In this document: piece by piece, positions 21,210-34,500 of the stretch
Numbering within the stretch: the first letter of the stretch is position 1
How the letters are laid out: the number at the start of each line of letters is the position of its first letter
From: Paracentrotus lividus
Taxonomy: Eukaryota > Echinodermata > Echinoidea > Camarodonta > Echinidae
Length of the DNA: 64,000 bases
NCBI GenBank assembly: GCA_940671915.1
Contig: CALNVZ010003425.1
Coordinates: 36,094,421-36,158,420, forward strand
Direction: 5' to 3'
Position numbers and translations under genes: made by a program
Notes under the pieces: generated by a model
What the model saw: the letters and a program-made list of their open reading frames with translations, nothing else
The model's database searches: none
What the model was told of the DNA's origin: nothing

Positions 21210-22779
21210 AGGAAGGAAGGAAATTGAGCAGCAACTCGAAAGAGCTTGTCAAATGAAGATCGTAGACGACAAGTCAAATATTCATGAAGTGTTATTCTAC
21301 GAAGATGGACGACGAGCTTGTGAGCAATTTCAAGGTTCGATGATCGTCAAAAAACCATTTTAGGTAAGTCCAACATCCGGATGGGGGCATTGAACAAAAA
21401 AAGTAATAAAATATAAATGATTGCAATTTGATTCAATTCAATTTTATCGACTGAAAAAAAAATCGTTGGGTGAGAAAATAATGATCGAACAGTAAAGACA
21501 AACCTAAACATAGCATTTGCACAAGAAAGTAGTAAGGACGAAAAAATACTGAAACCCGACAAAAAAGTGAAAAGATTATTAATGTATTGGGAAATAATTT
21601 TACGTGTATAGTAAACCATTACATTTTTTTTTGTATATAAATAACTTCTATTATGTAAATCTGCAGGGCTCTAAGGAGGATAATTTGAATTACATCATGT
21701 ATCGGATCCTAGGCATACATGCAAGTCAAATTAGAGAGACAGCGGAACAGAACAGAAACGCATCACTTGAAATCACAATACCGAACAATGCATTGGGCTC
21801 AAAGTCTCATATGGGGGGGGGGGGGGTAAAAGTGTCTCCTTATCACCCCGCCCTGTACCCAGACCAACGCACTTGCTGACGATTCAAAGGATGAGAAGAT
21901 TGAATATGCCTCGTGAAGCCTGTGGGGTGGCGGGGGTGCTATGTGGAACGTGACTTTACTTGAACATGAAGAGCAAAATGAGTTGCCAAAATTCTTCCAA
22001 GAGTTTTGGCGGAATTAAGAATGATTTACAAACCCAGACGGGAGAATTTCGAGCAGTACGCGTATTTAAATGCGATTCTGCTTCCTTCGTGGCATCTTCG
22101 TAACTCCTGAGACAATCAAGACCCGAGAATTCTTCGAGCGAGATTTTGAAAACTACAGGAGGAAATCCAAAAGACATCAGAGAAAAACCTATAGCTGTTG
22201 CCTCTTGGAATTGAAATACATTCGCAATAACAATACCAGAATACTAAGATAAGTGCTGATTATCTAAAGAATAATACGTCAAAATCAACTGAATTAAATC
22301 ATGCAAAATTAAAAGTGACTTAATATCTACCCATGATAGCAAGAAAGAAATGTAAATATATTTCTAAATACTTATATACTAAAATATGCAAACCCGAATG
22401 GCTTCACGCCTCTTCTGATGCATGAGACAGAGAGAGATAAAAGAATATGTAGGCCAAGAAAGAGCTAGAGACAGAATCTAACAGATTCATTTGGTAACAA
22501 CAGACAATCAGCTATGATACAGAAGATGATATATTAAACAGAGGGAGAAGAGAAGGAATAAACACCGACACAACAAAGACGAACTATTTTGATTTTCATG
22601 ACAAAAAGGGCTAAATCCCCTTTTGAGGAAAATTGAGTTATTGACATCAGGCAGTACGTGGACATACATTGTATCATTGAACAAATTCAGGAGCAATCAT
22701 AACTAAATGTTTTTTTCCCAAACAATATTTGGTAAACAAATTTTTTTTCTCTGAATCTTAAAAGTGGATTTAACCCCTT
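21210..22779. other. 3' flank of the acidic gene, no further gene
   Basis: Bases 21210-21330 continue the duplication with the 3' region of version A. Open frames at 21604-21879 and 22070-22252 have no splice partner or recognisable product. A G-run lies at 21812-21825. This may be 3' untranslated sequence. Confidence 0.4.
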
Positions 22780-25477
22780 TTGGATATGAACTCTATGAGC
22801 ATATGTGATAATGTAGATAGACAACATAATAAAGAACAGGCGACATCAAAACTTTCAATAGTTCTGGTTCTTCATTTTATTGAAAACGGTATATACCCTG
22901 ATACTCAACATGTGAGTCTGAGGTGTATTCATATGAATATATCAGTTATCAAGACATCTGGCGTATTCATTCATGTGCATGATTTTAAACAGACAATTGT
23001 TACTTCACGCTTTCAGCATAATTACGTTGCAATATTTACCATAGAAACAAAATTTCCCCAAACACAACTGCAGACATAAGCAGATTATACACATTTGAAA
23101 ATCATAGAATAAAGATCAGGACCAAAAATGGACTTGAATGTTATTGTTTAAGCGATTTTTAAAAGAATGCTTTCAGAGCTACCAATCTGTGCCACAACTT
23201 TTCAGCATTTCAAAGGCCGAAAATCAGAATTCGTTGAGGAAGTTGGTACATATTTAGTTTGAAAATGTAATTACTTTGTGTGAAAGCGTCAGTAGTATTC
23301 TTAGATTTTAGTACATGTAATAAATACCAATAATCTTTATTTCTTGACAGTTTTGTGTAAATGATTCAAACAATTATATTCAGGGATTTTTCTTATTTAA
23401 AAATGAATATATTACGATGCCTTGAGAATGTACCAGTAGCAAGGATCTGTTTAAATACTATGGCTTATAATCTGTGATATTAATGGTGAACTGCAAGCTA
23501 CATTTTTAACATTAACCAAGAAATCATATACATGTACTGGTTAAACCTCTCTAATGCTCTTATGAAACGTATGTGTTCTTGCATGCATTGTTTAAAGTAG
23601 TTGTTGCATAACTATACAAGCACCTAGCTGACATTAACTAGAAGCAAAGATACAAATCATAAAATGTGATATGTATGTGACTTAAAGAACTGATTTTTAT
23701 CTTCAAAATTCACTAATATTTACACACAAAAGTACTAAAAAAACAAGGATATATAATCATCTTAATTATGCTACTTAACGATTACTTCTATCTTTAAAAC
23801 TTAATATTTACACATGAAAAGAAACATTAATAGATGCATAAAAGAACTAAGAATCAAAGCCTATAAGAACTTATCTTTTTTTTATTTATTATTTGCTGTT
23901 TCACAGCTGCAGTATAACCTCCACTACCCTATATTACCAGTTGTACTGTAAGTTAAAGGCAAGCGAGACGTAGAATGTTGAGCAGAGACTGAAACTGTTA
24001 CGGATACTGTAAACCCTTAATTTCAGTGAAGACGAAAATAGAAAAAAGAAATTAGTTCACCATAGTTGAATGATAAATAAAACCCACAGAGAAATTATAT
24101 TCCCTGAATACACACCAATATTTACATTATACTTTGATATTGTAATCACAAAACCAATAATCTGCTTTAAAGAAAATGTATTATCTTACAGTTCAAAGAA
24201 TCAAACTTGATTATTTCTTCACTAAACATGGTTGCAAATAAGGAACATGTTTGAAGTTTACTTATCTTAATTAAATTCCAAGTTGTGTGCGGGATTCTGG
24301 GGAACAAGTGCTGATTTGTTTTTTTTAATATCCCTTCGTCAAATTGCAAGACTTAGGGCAGGTATTAAAACTAGCTTTATAGATATATCTACGCATAATC
24401 ACAATCCTACCATGTTTAAACATCACTAATATTAAAAACAAAACAAATCCAAAAAATATTAAAACCTACAGTTTACTCTTCAAACAGTTGTAAGAAATAT
24501 TAATAAATACATGATTATCATTACCGTAGTAATCAAGGCTTCTTTAAAAAAAAAAAATAAACCTATATAAAAACAATTACTCTAATCACGACAATAATTA
24601 TATACAAATTTGAAACGTATAAAACGGCACTGAAATGAGACTCCCTTCAAGAAATAAATGATTGTGTAAAATCATAAATCAAAGTATTCTAAATGCAGAA
24701 ATGCCACATAAACTTAAAAACTAAGTAGATCTCTTCATACAGCGCGAATACGACTTGTTTTTGTTTATGTTTTTATTAGAATACCCTCTTCTTCTAATAT
24801 TTTCAGCCATAACAAAGAAAAGTTGAGAACTTTACTATTATTCATATTGTACTTAAGAAGATGGTAAAGCCATAAATATAATGCCTTTTTTTTTCATACT
24901 AGCTTCTGAGTCAAAATAGGATTTGGAAATGTTTGGCCATAAAATGACATCTTACAGAAAAATAAATTCTTTAATTAATGAGATGTATAATATAATCCAC
25001 AATCAAATATGTGATCTCAATATACTATACATAATCATCATAACACACAATTTGAACAAGGTATCGTAGAAAGAGTGTCATATACAACATGTTTTACATA
25101 CCTGAATGTGCAATGTCTAATTTGTTTGTGGTTTATAAAATGCAGCTTTCAGTTTCTAATTTTTCATGATCAAAATACCTAACATGACATACACAGGCTT
25201 GAATGACGTTAAGGTTATTAGGGCACGATTTCTTCTTATCTATTTCAATATAAAGAGCAGCTTATAAAATGTTTCTACTATTAGTTGAATAAACATGATT
25301 GTTGATTGTTTACAAATAGCAAAAAACTATATCATCTGCAAGTTCTTTCATAACATCTACAAAATTTGTACAAAACTACTCTTAAAACCTTGCAAGTGAC
25401 GATACAAAGATATGATGAGTGGTAATGTTGAATTCTACGGTGATTAAAAAGTGCTGTCGTACTCTCTGTCATACGCT
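22780..25477. other. AT-rich intergenic region, probably including the lamin 3' UTR
   Basis: No exon is visible. The lamin stop lies at 25478-25480. Downstream on the minus strand, AATAAA occurs (as TTTATT on the plus strand) near 24772 and again near 23881, giving possible 3' UTR lengths of about 0.7 or 1.6 kb. I cannot tell which is used. The stretch is free of obvious transposons, unlike its surroundings. Confidence 0.4.
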
Positions 25478-25507
25478 CTACATTAGCGTACATCTATCCT
25501 CACGACC
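25478..25507 (-). CDS. lamin exon 10, CaaX box
   Basis: The acceptor is TTGATTACAG and the exon encodes GREDRCTLM and a TAG stop. The Cys at -4 with Met last predicts farnesylation, as in vertebrate B-type lamins (CAIM). Such a small separate CaaX exon makes isoforms without the lipid possible by skipping; none is shown. Confidence 0.92.
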   Translation of the reverse strand, partial: GREDRCTLM

Positions 25508-28500
25508 CTGTAATCAAAAATAAATAAGAGAAAAGCAAAAAAGTGGTGTCAGAGGGGATAGATAAGTTTACATACCAGAATTATTTCACAACACATTTAG
25601 TTTGCTTATATCCATGAGGCTTTTTAACCCTAATCAGGCCGGGCTTTTTTGCGCTCTCTATAATGCCGGGGGAGGGTGAACTTCCAACCCCCCCCCCCCC
25701 TTTCCGAGACGCGCCGATCGCCACATGAGCCGGCGCGAATTTTGGGCAATGGTAGTGTGCGATGTAATCTACAAGCTAGTATGGTTAATTTTCCTGAAAT
25801 AATGTGATTTTATTTTATATTAATTAATCATGCTACTTTATGCATAACTCATGCTTTTTGCTCTAATTTACTAAATAAAGCTCCTATAATGCTGAATTTT
25901 GGTCTAAATATTCTTTGTAGCATTCCTAACAATTGTACTTGAAAAAAAATTCGGTATCAAAATCATTTTCTTATGTATTTTATTGTTTTTTGAATTTCTT
26001 ATGTATTTCTTTGTTTTTTGGTCAAAATCGATTGCAGAATCTTTTTGAAGCATAATTATGCTAAAATAAATTAATTTTAGCCAATAAAAGTGAAAATAAT
26101 CATATCTTTGTGAATTAGGTGAGAAAACTCTATTTGCATTGACTTTGTACACAAAATCACGTTTTTGAGCGATTTTCGGTCTGACGGATATTATTGAAAA
26201 TCGTGCACCGTTGTAACCGTATGACGGATTTTCGCAAAAATGGTTTTAAAACATGCGCAAGACTTGAAAGTAAAAAGTCGGCGAGCGACGCGGTAAAAAA
26301 AATCTCGCGCGGCGGCATGGTCGTGGAAAATGTCGAGGGGGGGGGGGTTGATTCAACCCCCGGCCTGGTTAGGGTTAAGATGCAGTATTTCACGATTCCC
26401 TCTTTTATTTGCATCACAGCAGAATAAAGGGGAAACTAAAACAAACTCAATGCTCAGAAGAGCTCCAAATTTATAAAATTGGATGCATGTAAAAGTCAAT
26501 TCGAAATGGACACTCTTTGAACAATGTAGTATGAATGAGATGACCCGGCATCAACTGCATTGCCTTGATTTATCCAAATGTATAATAGTGGAAATCTCTT
26601 ATAACACCACCTTTGGACCAGATAATAATATACCTATTAAATCTCATGAGTTTTCTCTGTCCAACACATTAACATCAAAGAAGACAAACTAAAAGGATAT
26701 ATACGAGTATTGGATATTTCAAAAAACAATTAAAAAGCAGTTACCTCGCTGTACTCGTGTGTCGTTACTTCTTTAATCACTGTGCGAGTCGCCATTACCT
26801 GTTGGTGAGAAAAGGGACAATAAATTTGGGATTACATATTTTGGTAGCATCTGTTTGTTCATTACCAATCTGCAGTTTGCCACGTAGAGAATGCTATTCA
26901 TTTCATGTTGGCTTCCTCCGGCACTTACACATACACTGTACAATACTATTTATTACCCAGAAAGGGAGTGGAATAACAAAAAATTATCCAGCCTCAAAGT
27001 TACAAACTTTTAATGAAAAATAATGAAAATGAAAATGCTCCAAATTTTATTGTCCAAACGGATATTTATTTTGCCCCTTTTCTCGTGGGCCCGGCAGCCG
27101 CTGAGCAGCGCCAGAAGGATGCTTGTGGAGAAAATGAACCCAGCATAGCATTCCTTAAGTAGCAAACTCCACAATCATGCATCACTCTTTATTTTTGCCC
27201 AAAATTCTGATGTCTCCCCCCCCCCCCACCCCCCTTGAACAATAGTTATTTAATTTCAGATATTGATATTGTTATCATCAAACATCTATAGGGAAATTGT
27301 TACAAATCTACCAAAGTAGACTTCCATAAAATATCAAGAGCACAGAATTCAATATCAAGAAATTTGTACATGTACTTCAATAATTTTTTAAAACATTTTG
27401 TAAACTATTAGTTTGATTGCGAATTGAAAAAAAATAAAAATAAATAAAAAATGCTCATTTAACAAAAAAGTACTGGAGGTTGCAATTTTTTTTTTTTAAT
27501 CTACGGAAGCTGATGTCTTGTCAGTTCTTACCTCGCCCGATGCATCCACCAGAGTTGTTTCCACATTATCCCCCGTACCCCAGGACTGTGTGTTCTTGAA
27601 GACCAGGTCTGTAGGTGGACTGTGAGACTTGCCGCTGCCAGACGCCCAGACGGTGACCTCTTGTCCTGCCTTCAGGACGTATTTGGAAGTGAACTTGTAG
27701 TCCTGCTCACTGCCTCCGTCCACGGTGCGCTTCAGGTGCCATCCTCCAAGGGCTTGGTCCTGAGATTAAATCAAATATAATGATTACACCGTAAACAGGA
27801 CAATAAAAACTACTTGAGTCGACAAGAACATCCGATACTTGGGAGTAAACTTGTAGGGATGCTCGCTGTCTCCGTCCACAGTGCGCTTCAGATGCCATCC
27901 CCCAAGGGCTTGGTCCTGAGATTAAACAGGACAATAAAAACTACTTAAGTTAACAAGAACATCCAATAATTGGAATGATCTTGCTACCTTATCCCCATCA
28001 AAGTTGTTTTTCAGGTGTCATCAAGCAAGGGCTTGGTCCTGAGATTAAACAAAAATTTTGTAATGATTACATTACATTTTGATATTCTGTGCATTGAAGC
28101 ATGACACAATCATTACAAATATGATATCAATAAAAAGGGGAATAAATTAACTTTCCAATGGTATAAACATCACGAATAACTAAAGCATACCTGAAACGTT
28201 ATCAGGGCCTAAAATCGAGTTACAGAACTTTTTTTGAGGGGTTTATATCAATCGCCTAATATGAATTAATAACTTACTGTGTCAGAATTGTTGTGTAGCT
28301 TGACATTCTTTCCTTCTGGATCACTCTCAACGATGGCCACGACTCCATTGTTAGTAGCACTCTGGGTAACACTGGATTCATCCTCAACACGACGTCGCTT
28401 GGTAGGGCGGGGCTGAGGGGCAGCCTTCGTTTTACGAGGGGGTGTGTTGATCTTCAACCTACATATAACACAAGAATAAGTTACATTAGATAAGTCACTT

Positions 28501-31500
28501 TAGATGTGCCCACAGTTTACTTTCATCATTGCTATCTTCCCTGTGTGTATTAGCTGGTGCTTGACATCGACAGTGCTCAATCGCTTTTTAGACCAGATAT
28601 TAAAGTACAGTTTTAAATTACACAAGTAAATTTGTCTTTTTTATATATATCTTGTTGTATTATCCTCGTCTATTGACTACTAGTTGTTCTGCAGCTACAG
28701 AACAAAAGTCAATTTTAAATATCATTATCCAAGTCTATTTGTATGTTTTACACAGAATACTATTACATAGGGCTACTGAATTCACTGTTATTTTCACGCG
28801 ATTAATTTTTTGATCTGTCTCAAAACAAATTTCCTTTTTCTTAAATTTGCGCTGCATGTACGTAACCATGGACTTGAACCTGTTCAAAACATGCATAAGA
28901 AAGCATGCTCATATATCATATTTGTATGTTTTTAAATTTGCACCTGCCGATCTTCACACGAAACCCGCAAAAACTGATACTGACCTGGACTCTTCTCCCT
29001 CTAGGAGTTTACGGTAGGTAGCGATCTCATTGTCGAGACTGAGCTTGATGTTGAGTAGATCATCGTAATCCTTGAGCTGCTCGGCAACAGCATCTCGGAG
29101 CTGTTGAAGCTCCCTGTCTCTAATGTTGATAGCCTCCACGTGGCTGTCTTGCTCCTGGCGAAGCTGATTCTCAAGGTCCTTGATGCGTGCAATCAGGGCA
29201 TCGTTCTGCATATAATTATAATAATAATTGTTATTTATTATGCAAAAAGAAATGTTTTAATCAGTTCGCTGATCAAACATATAAATAGCCAATATAGACA
29301 TATTTATAAGCAATATTCAAAGAAAACATGTCAAAATCAAACAATGTTATGCATAATTGAAGGAAATTGAATGACAGAGACGTGTTTTCAGTTAGGATTA
29401 AAAGGTTTCTTCTACTGGGTACATTACATACAGGGCTCTATTTATAGATTATGCTCATACTTTTTACATGAACATACATGTAACTCTCTAAATTCTTCAA
29501 TCTATAAATCTGTTACTTTAAATACCAGAATATTACAATCGTTGGACCAATATTGCAGGGATTAGGAGTAGGTCGAGCAGTAACGCTCATCGTCAACTCT
29601 CTGCATCAGCCTACAAACTGACAAGGAGCGGACCCATGTTCTAAACCCAGTCACGTCTCTTGGATGGTGACGTTAAAGGTCGGTCCCAGACGTAAATAAA
29701 TTATCATATCTGATTGATACACATCTGTCAAAAACCCAATACCCAACCAATTAAACTCATCTTGAATTTGTGCAATACTGGCCCTAACTCATAGATTACG
29801 AGTCATCCAATATAATGTAAATGATGAATGGTAACTAGACTGACCTGAGCACGGATGGTAGTGATCTCTGAGGTCAGATCATCAACGGTGCTGCGTAGCT
29901 TGCGGACCTCATCCTGAGAGTTAACGGCAGCATTCCTATGACGCTCAGCCAGAGCCTTCAGATCAGCCAACTACAGAGAGAGAATATGATATTTGATCAG
30001 AGAAGAAAGAAAATTAGCTATACTCTTATTTTCAGTGAGATGTTTCTTCTGGTGCAAGTATACACGTAGCCTTCAAATAGATTTTAACCAAGTCATTTGT
30101 AAAGCTCTACAAATGACTTTATGAATGACCTGTACATGTTCTTGTATGCTATACTAATCGCATTCTTAATCATTCAGCAAAATAACTGATTACTCACCGA
30201 TCATAAAGTTACGCGTAAATTGACAAACAACCTGGTAAAACACCCCCTGATAAAAGTATCAACATAGGCCTTCTTTCTACAAAATGACAAACAATATTGA
30301 AACTTACAACAGCACTACAATAGTGATCATTTGATAATAATTGTGAACTACATATGAATGGGACAGCAAAGTAATCACATCATCCAAGCCAAAGCTATTA
30401 CATGTAATTGGTAATGCCAGTTTACAAGAATATCTCTCATGTTCAAGTAAGTCTGCCTAAGTGCCAAACTGCTTGGATACATTTGTCACATACTAATCAA
30501 AGTGCAACATTAGTTTCAAATACATGTACAGTAACTTTAGAATATTTAAGCATACATCCTTCAGAAACATCCTCACAATAAAGAGCAAATAACTAATTCA
30601 AGACACTTTCCTTACCTTAGCAGTGGTCCCCATATCTTCAAGACATTTGAAGTCTCATATGCTTTCCAAACCACACGTGTTACAAGATGCTTTACCTTGA
30701 AATATACATCCTACACTGACATAGACCAATGATGTAGTGTAGGGACAATAGCTTAGCGTATCTTCAATATTGATTTTATTAGATACTTAACTGATAGAAG
30801 ATAGCGTTTCCCAGTTCTTCTCTTAGTGCGTGTTCACTCAATCGTTCAATGTGGTAATGTCTACAAGCACTAAAGGTGTTATGAATGAGCTATTGTGTTT
30901 GGGTATTCATTGTGACTAAATGGGACCTGGGTAATTTAGGATCCCTTGACCAAGATGAAACTTAACTCTGAGACTTGTTAGTGTTTCATTTAATTTCTTT
31001 TCACTGCATTTAAATTTACTCTCATACTTGACTCTCTTGAGTGAATAAAGTTTACCTCTTTTTCACTACCATGTTGTTTATCTTAGACATTGGAGCATTG
31101 TTTGTCCAAGGTTTGTTAAAATTGTGTGACTAATGGATTATTGTGAGCTACATGTAGAATGCACAGTCCCAACAAATCTAACAAACACAAATTAGGTATT
31201 CTTGGTTCAAGCCTCGCAGTAAGATTGTAAAAACTAATTGTTGATGTTAAAATGGAAGCTTTCAAACTCTTCTCAGTACAATGTTTCAAATGTATAAAGC
31301 ACAGACCTGGAAAATATCAGGAAAACTACCCCACAGAGAAACTATGGTCAGTGGGGAAGATTTCTAGCCGTCTGAGGGGGGAGGGCAGTTGTCCTAGAAC
31401 TGCTACAAACAGCCTGTGGGTGAAACAAGTTTATTACCTTGCTGAAGTAAAGAGACTCTGTCTCCTGGCGGAGCAGTGTGGTCTGCTCCGTGGTCTGTTC

Positions 31501-34500
31501 CCTCAGCTCCTGCAGGCTCTCGTAAAGAGAGTTGTTGAGCTCCTCGATGCTCTGTCCCTCGATGGTTGTCATGTCAACTGTACGCCTTGTACGGGTCTCC
31601 TTCAGCTCCTATATCATGGCAAAGAATCAAAACAATGTTATTAACCCTTTAGCTCTTAAACCGCCCTTCAGCTCATCAAACCCCCTGTAACTGCCATTGA
31701 AATTTTTGCTCATCATAGCCCTAACTGATATTGAACAAAGTGAGTAAATAATATTAAAATAAAAAACTGACATGTTTTACCTCACAATGCAAGGGAGAAA
31801 GATAATTGCCCATGTACATCTGGGGGTGTTTCACAAAAGAGTTGAGTATATACTTAAAGTCGCACTTAAATTCTACGCGTATCCTGTGTCTCATTGATTG
31901 ACTTCTCAATGGCGTGCATCCACTCAGCATGATCTGACCAATAAGCTGATGCCTAACATATGGCACGAAAGTAGGAATTTAAGTGCGACTTAAAGTCTAC
32001 TTGACTATTTACAAAGCACCCCATGGTTTTACATGTATGCTGCATTATCAAGGCTAAAGGACAAGTGTATTTAGAGATATGAAAGTGTAAGGGTCACACT
32101 TCTTGGAAAATAAAGAAAATATAGATCATAACCTGGAATAATTATATTTGACAGGGAATTGATAACTTGTTCAAATACTAATTCTTGTGAAAATCAGTAA
32201 TAGGGCATGTATGAATTTGAAGTTAAGTGGGCTTTCTTTTGTTCTTCTACAAAATACCTCAATATTTAAATTGTGTACAGAGCTTGACAATAGAATTTCC
32301 CTAGTATACAATTTAATCCAAATTTGAATTACAATCCCCCAAAATATAGAAAATGTAACAGGGGCCTTACATACATGTTATCATGATACAGACCACTATG
32401 AGTGAGGAGCCCCTGTTTGTTATTCAAAGTCAGTCCTTGGACTGCGTAGCATAATCAATTCACTAAAACCTTTATCATTTATTACTATCAGAGATTACAT
32501 AACAAAATCAATATTCTGTCCAATGGCTGAATAAAAATACTATAACTAAATTTCTTTTGATTGATAAATGTGTTTGTGAGAGGTTTGAACCTCTTGGCAC
32601 CATTGATTGAATACCAAGGTTCTCAATAAACCACTCTGGATTTAATCTAGCAAGGATAGTAGGAAGGGTGAAAGGCATAACAAAGCCTTGTCCCTGCTGG
32701 ATTCATCTTGCTCATAATATTCTTCATTTGGAGGTTGAAATTCATTAATAAATTTGCTAAATGTATGATGTGATAGATCATTACTTTCCCCCAAAGAATG
32801 ATCTTTCTTTGAATAATGTACTCATGTCATATTGAATTTACAACAAAATAATTCTGAAGTTCAACTCTAGACCAAGCACATACCATACCTAATTCATAGT
32901 CCAAATCCTAAACTTATGTATCTTTAATGTTTTAAAAGTGAAGAGAAAAAAAACTTTGCTGGAACTTCAACAAGCAGAACGAAAGAGGGTAACAGAGTGA
33001 TTTTTTAGTTTTTTTCTACCCTACTTTGGTACGCTTTTGAGATCCCCTTACTTTCACATTAAAGGCGCTCGCAACTCGCAGATCGTGGGGAATGCGCGTT
33101 TTTCCAGAGCTCCATTGACTCGTACACAATCGACAGTGGCTTACGCATGGGTCGGACTACTGGGGATTAACTTTCGGACAGCACGAACATAACGAAGTTG
33201 ACCGAATTCAGTTAGTAAATAGGGTCAATAGCTTCGGATTCTAGAGTCCTGAACAATTTTTAGTTTACAGACTTTCAACTGGTCTGCTCGTATAAATTCA
33301 AAGTGAGGATTTGTATAATGCTCCATTTCAAAAACCGAAACATAGGCTAGATTTACTTCGGAATTCTGGTTAGTTAGTCTAGCCATGAAGGATTAACCGG
33401 ATTAACTCCAGATGCTGCGTTGTCGCTGAAGATTACGCAACACGCCTCAGGCTCTGATTGGAATGTTATCTTTTCATCCGAGATAAGGTGCTTTCCCCAT
33501 GTTTTATCAATTATAGGTCCCTTTAACATGGATACTTATTAAAGCCATGAGCTTTAAAATAGAGTATGGAATCAAACCTCAGTAAGATTATGCATGAATA
33601 TTTTTACAAAGGATGAATTTATTATGCCACCATTTGTAGAATTACTCTTCAAGTTACCCTCTCATTACCAAGATAAACTTTAGGCAACATGATTTTAACC
33701 AAGTACTGTTTTGCAATGCAGCGCCATCTCTTGTTGGATGTATTGTTGAGAAGCTAGAAACTGTATGTATCTTTCAACTGAACACTATTGTTTACGATCA
33801 CTTGAGATGTTGTTTGAATCCTTTTCAAATCTTGCTCACGAGAAAATCCAGGTTTTGGGGGAAATAAATAGCGTGGTAACAAAAGGCTTAAAGAGAGAGA
33901 TTGTTGGGACTGACCTCCTTGAAGAGTTGCTCCTTGAAAGCCAGCTCCTCCTTCAGGCTCTGGATCCTGTTCTCGAGATCCACACGGAGAAGAGTCTCCT
34001 CCTCAACCTGGAGATAAAGACAAGAATCAACAGTTCATATTAGAAATGAGAATCATACATGCATCAGCATGGTGTTTCATCAAGTCGTTCGTAAGTTACA
34101 AACATCTTAACGAAAGACTGGTATTTGGTTCTCATGCTAAATGATTTGGAATGTGATTTGTATAGCACGGTTCGTAAGGTCATTCGTAACTTTAAAAATG
34201 AGTTGGTAAAACACCCCTAGGCTGTTAATATTGAAACACAGTCAACTCCTGTTAGAATAACACACATACATGTAGATTACATATTTTGTGTTACAGTCCA
34301 CTCCCATTATGAGGTGTTCAGGACCACGTCAAATACCTTGATATAAGAAATCTAGTTTATACTGAACACATGGGCAAAAAGAAACATGGGAAAATCAAAA
34401 AATGTGTACATGTATGTTTGAAATTAAGAGCAGGAAAATCACACATACAGTAACAAATGTTATAGACTATATATAATTAGGCAAATTTCATGGTCCAAAT

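Larger units (their letters stand above)
31609..33914. other. lamin intron 3
   Basis: It holds a GTGTTTCAC-ended MITE (31826-32023), a TTAAAGG-ended element (33059-33526) and a 45-bp sequence near 32492 repeated in intron 1 (near 41171). No exon is seen. Confidence 0.5.

Noticed and set aside
27707..27934. Minus-strand frame with repeated [15 protein letters not shown] words
   Set aside because: It is the wrong frame of lamin exon 8 and its duplicate B.
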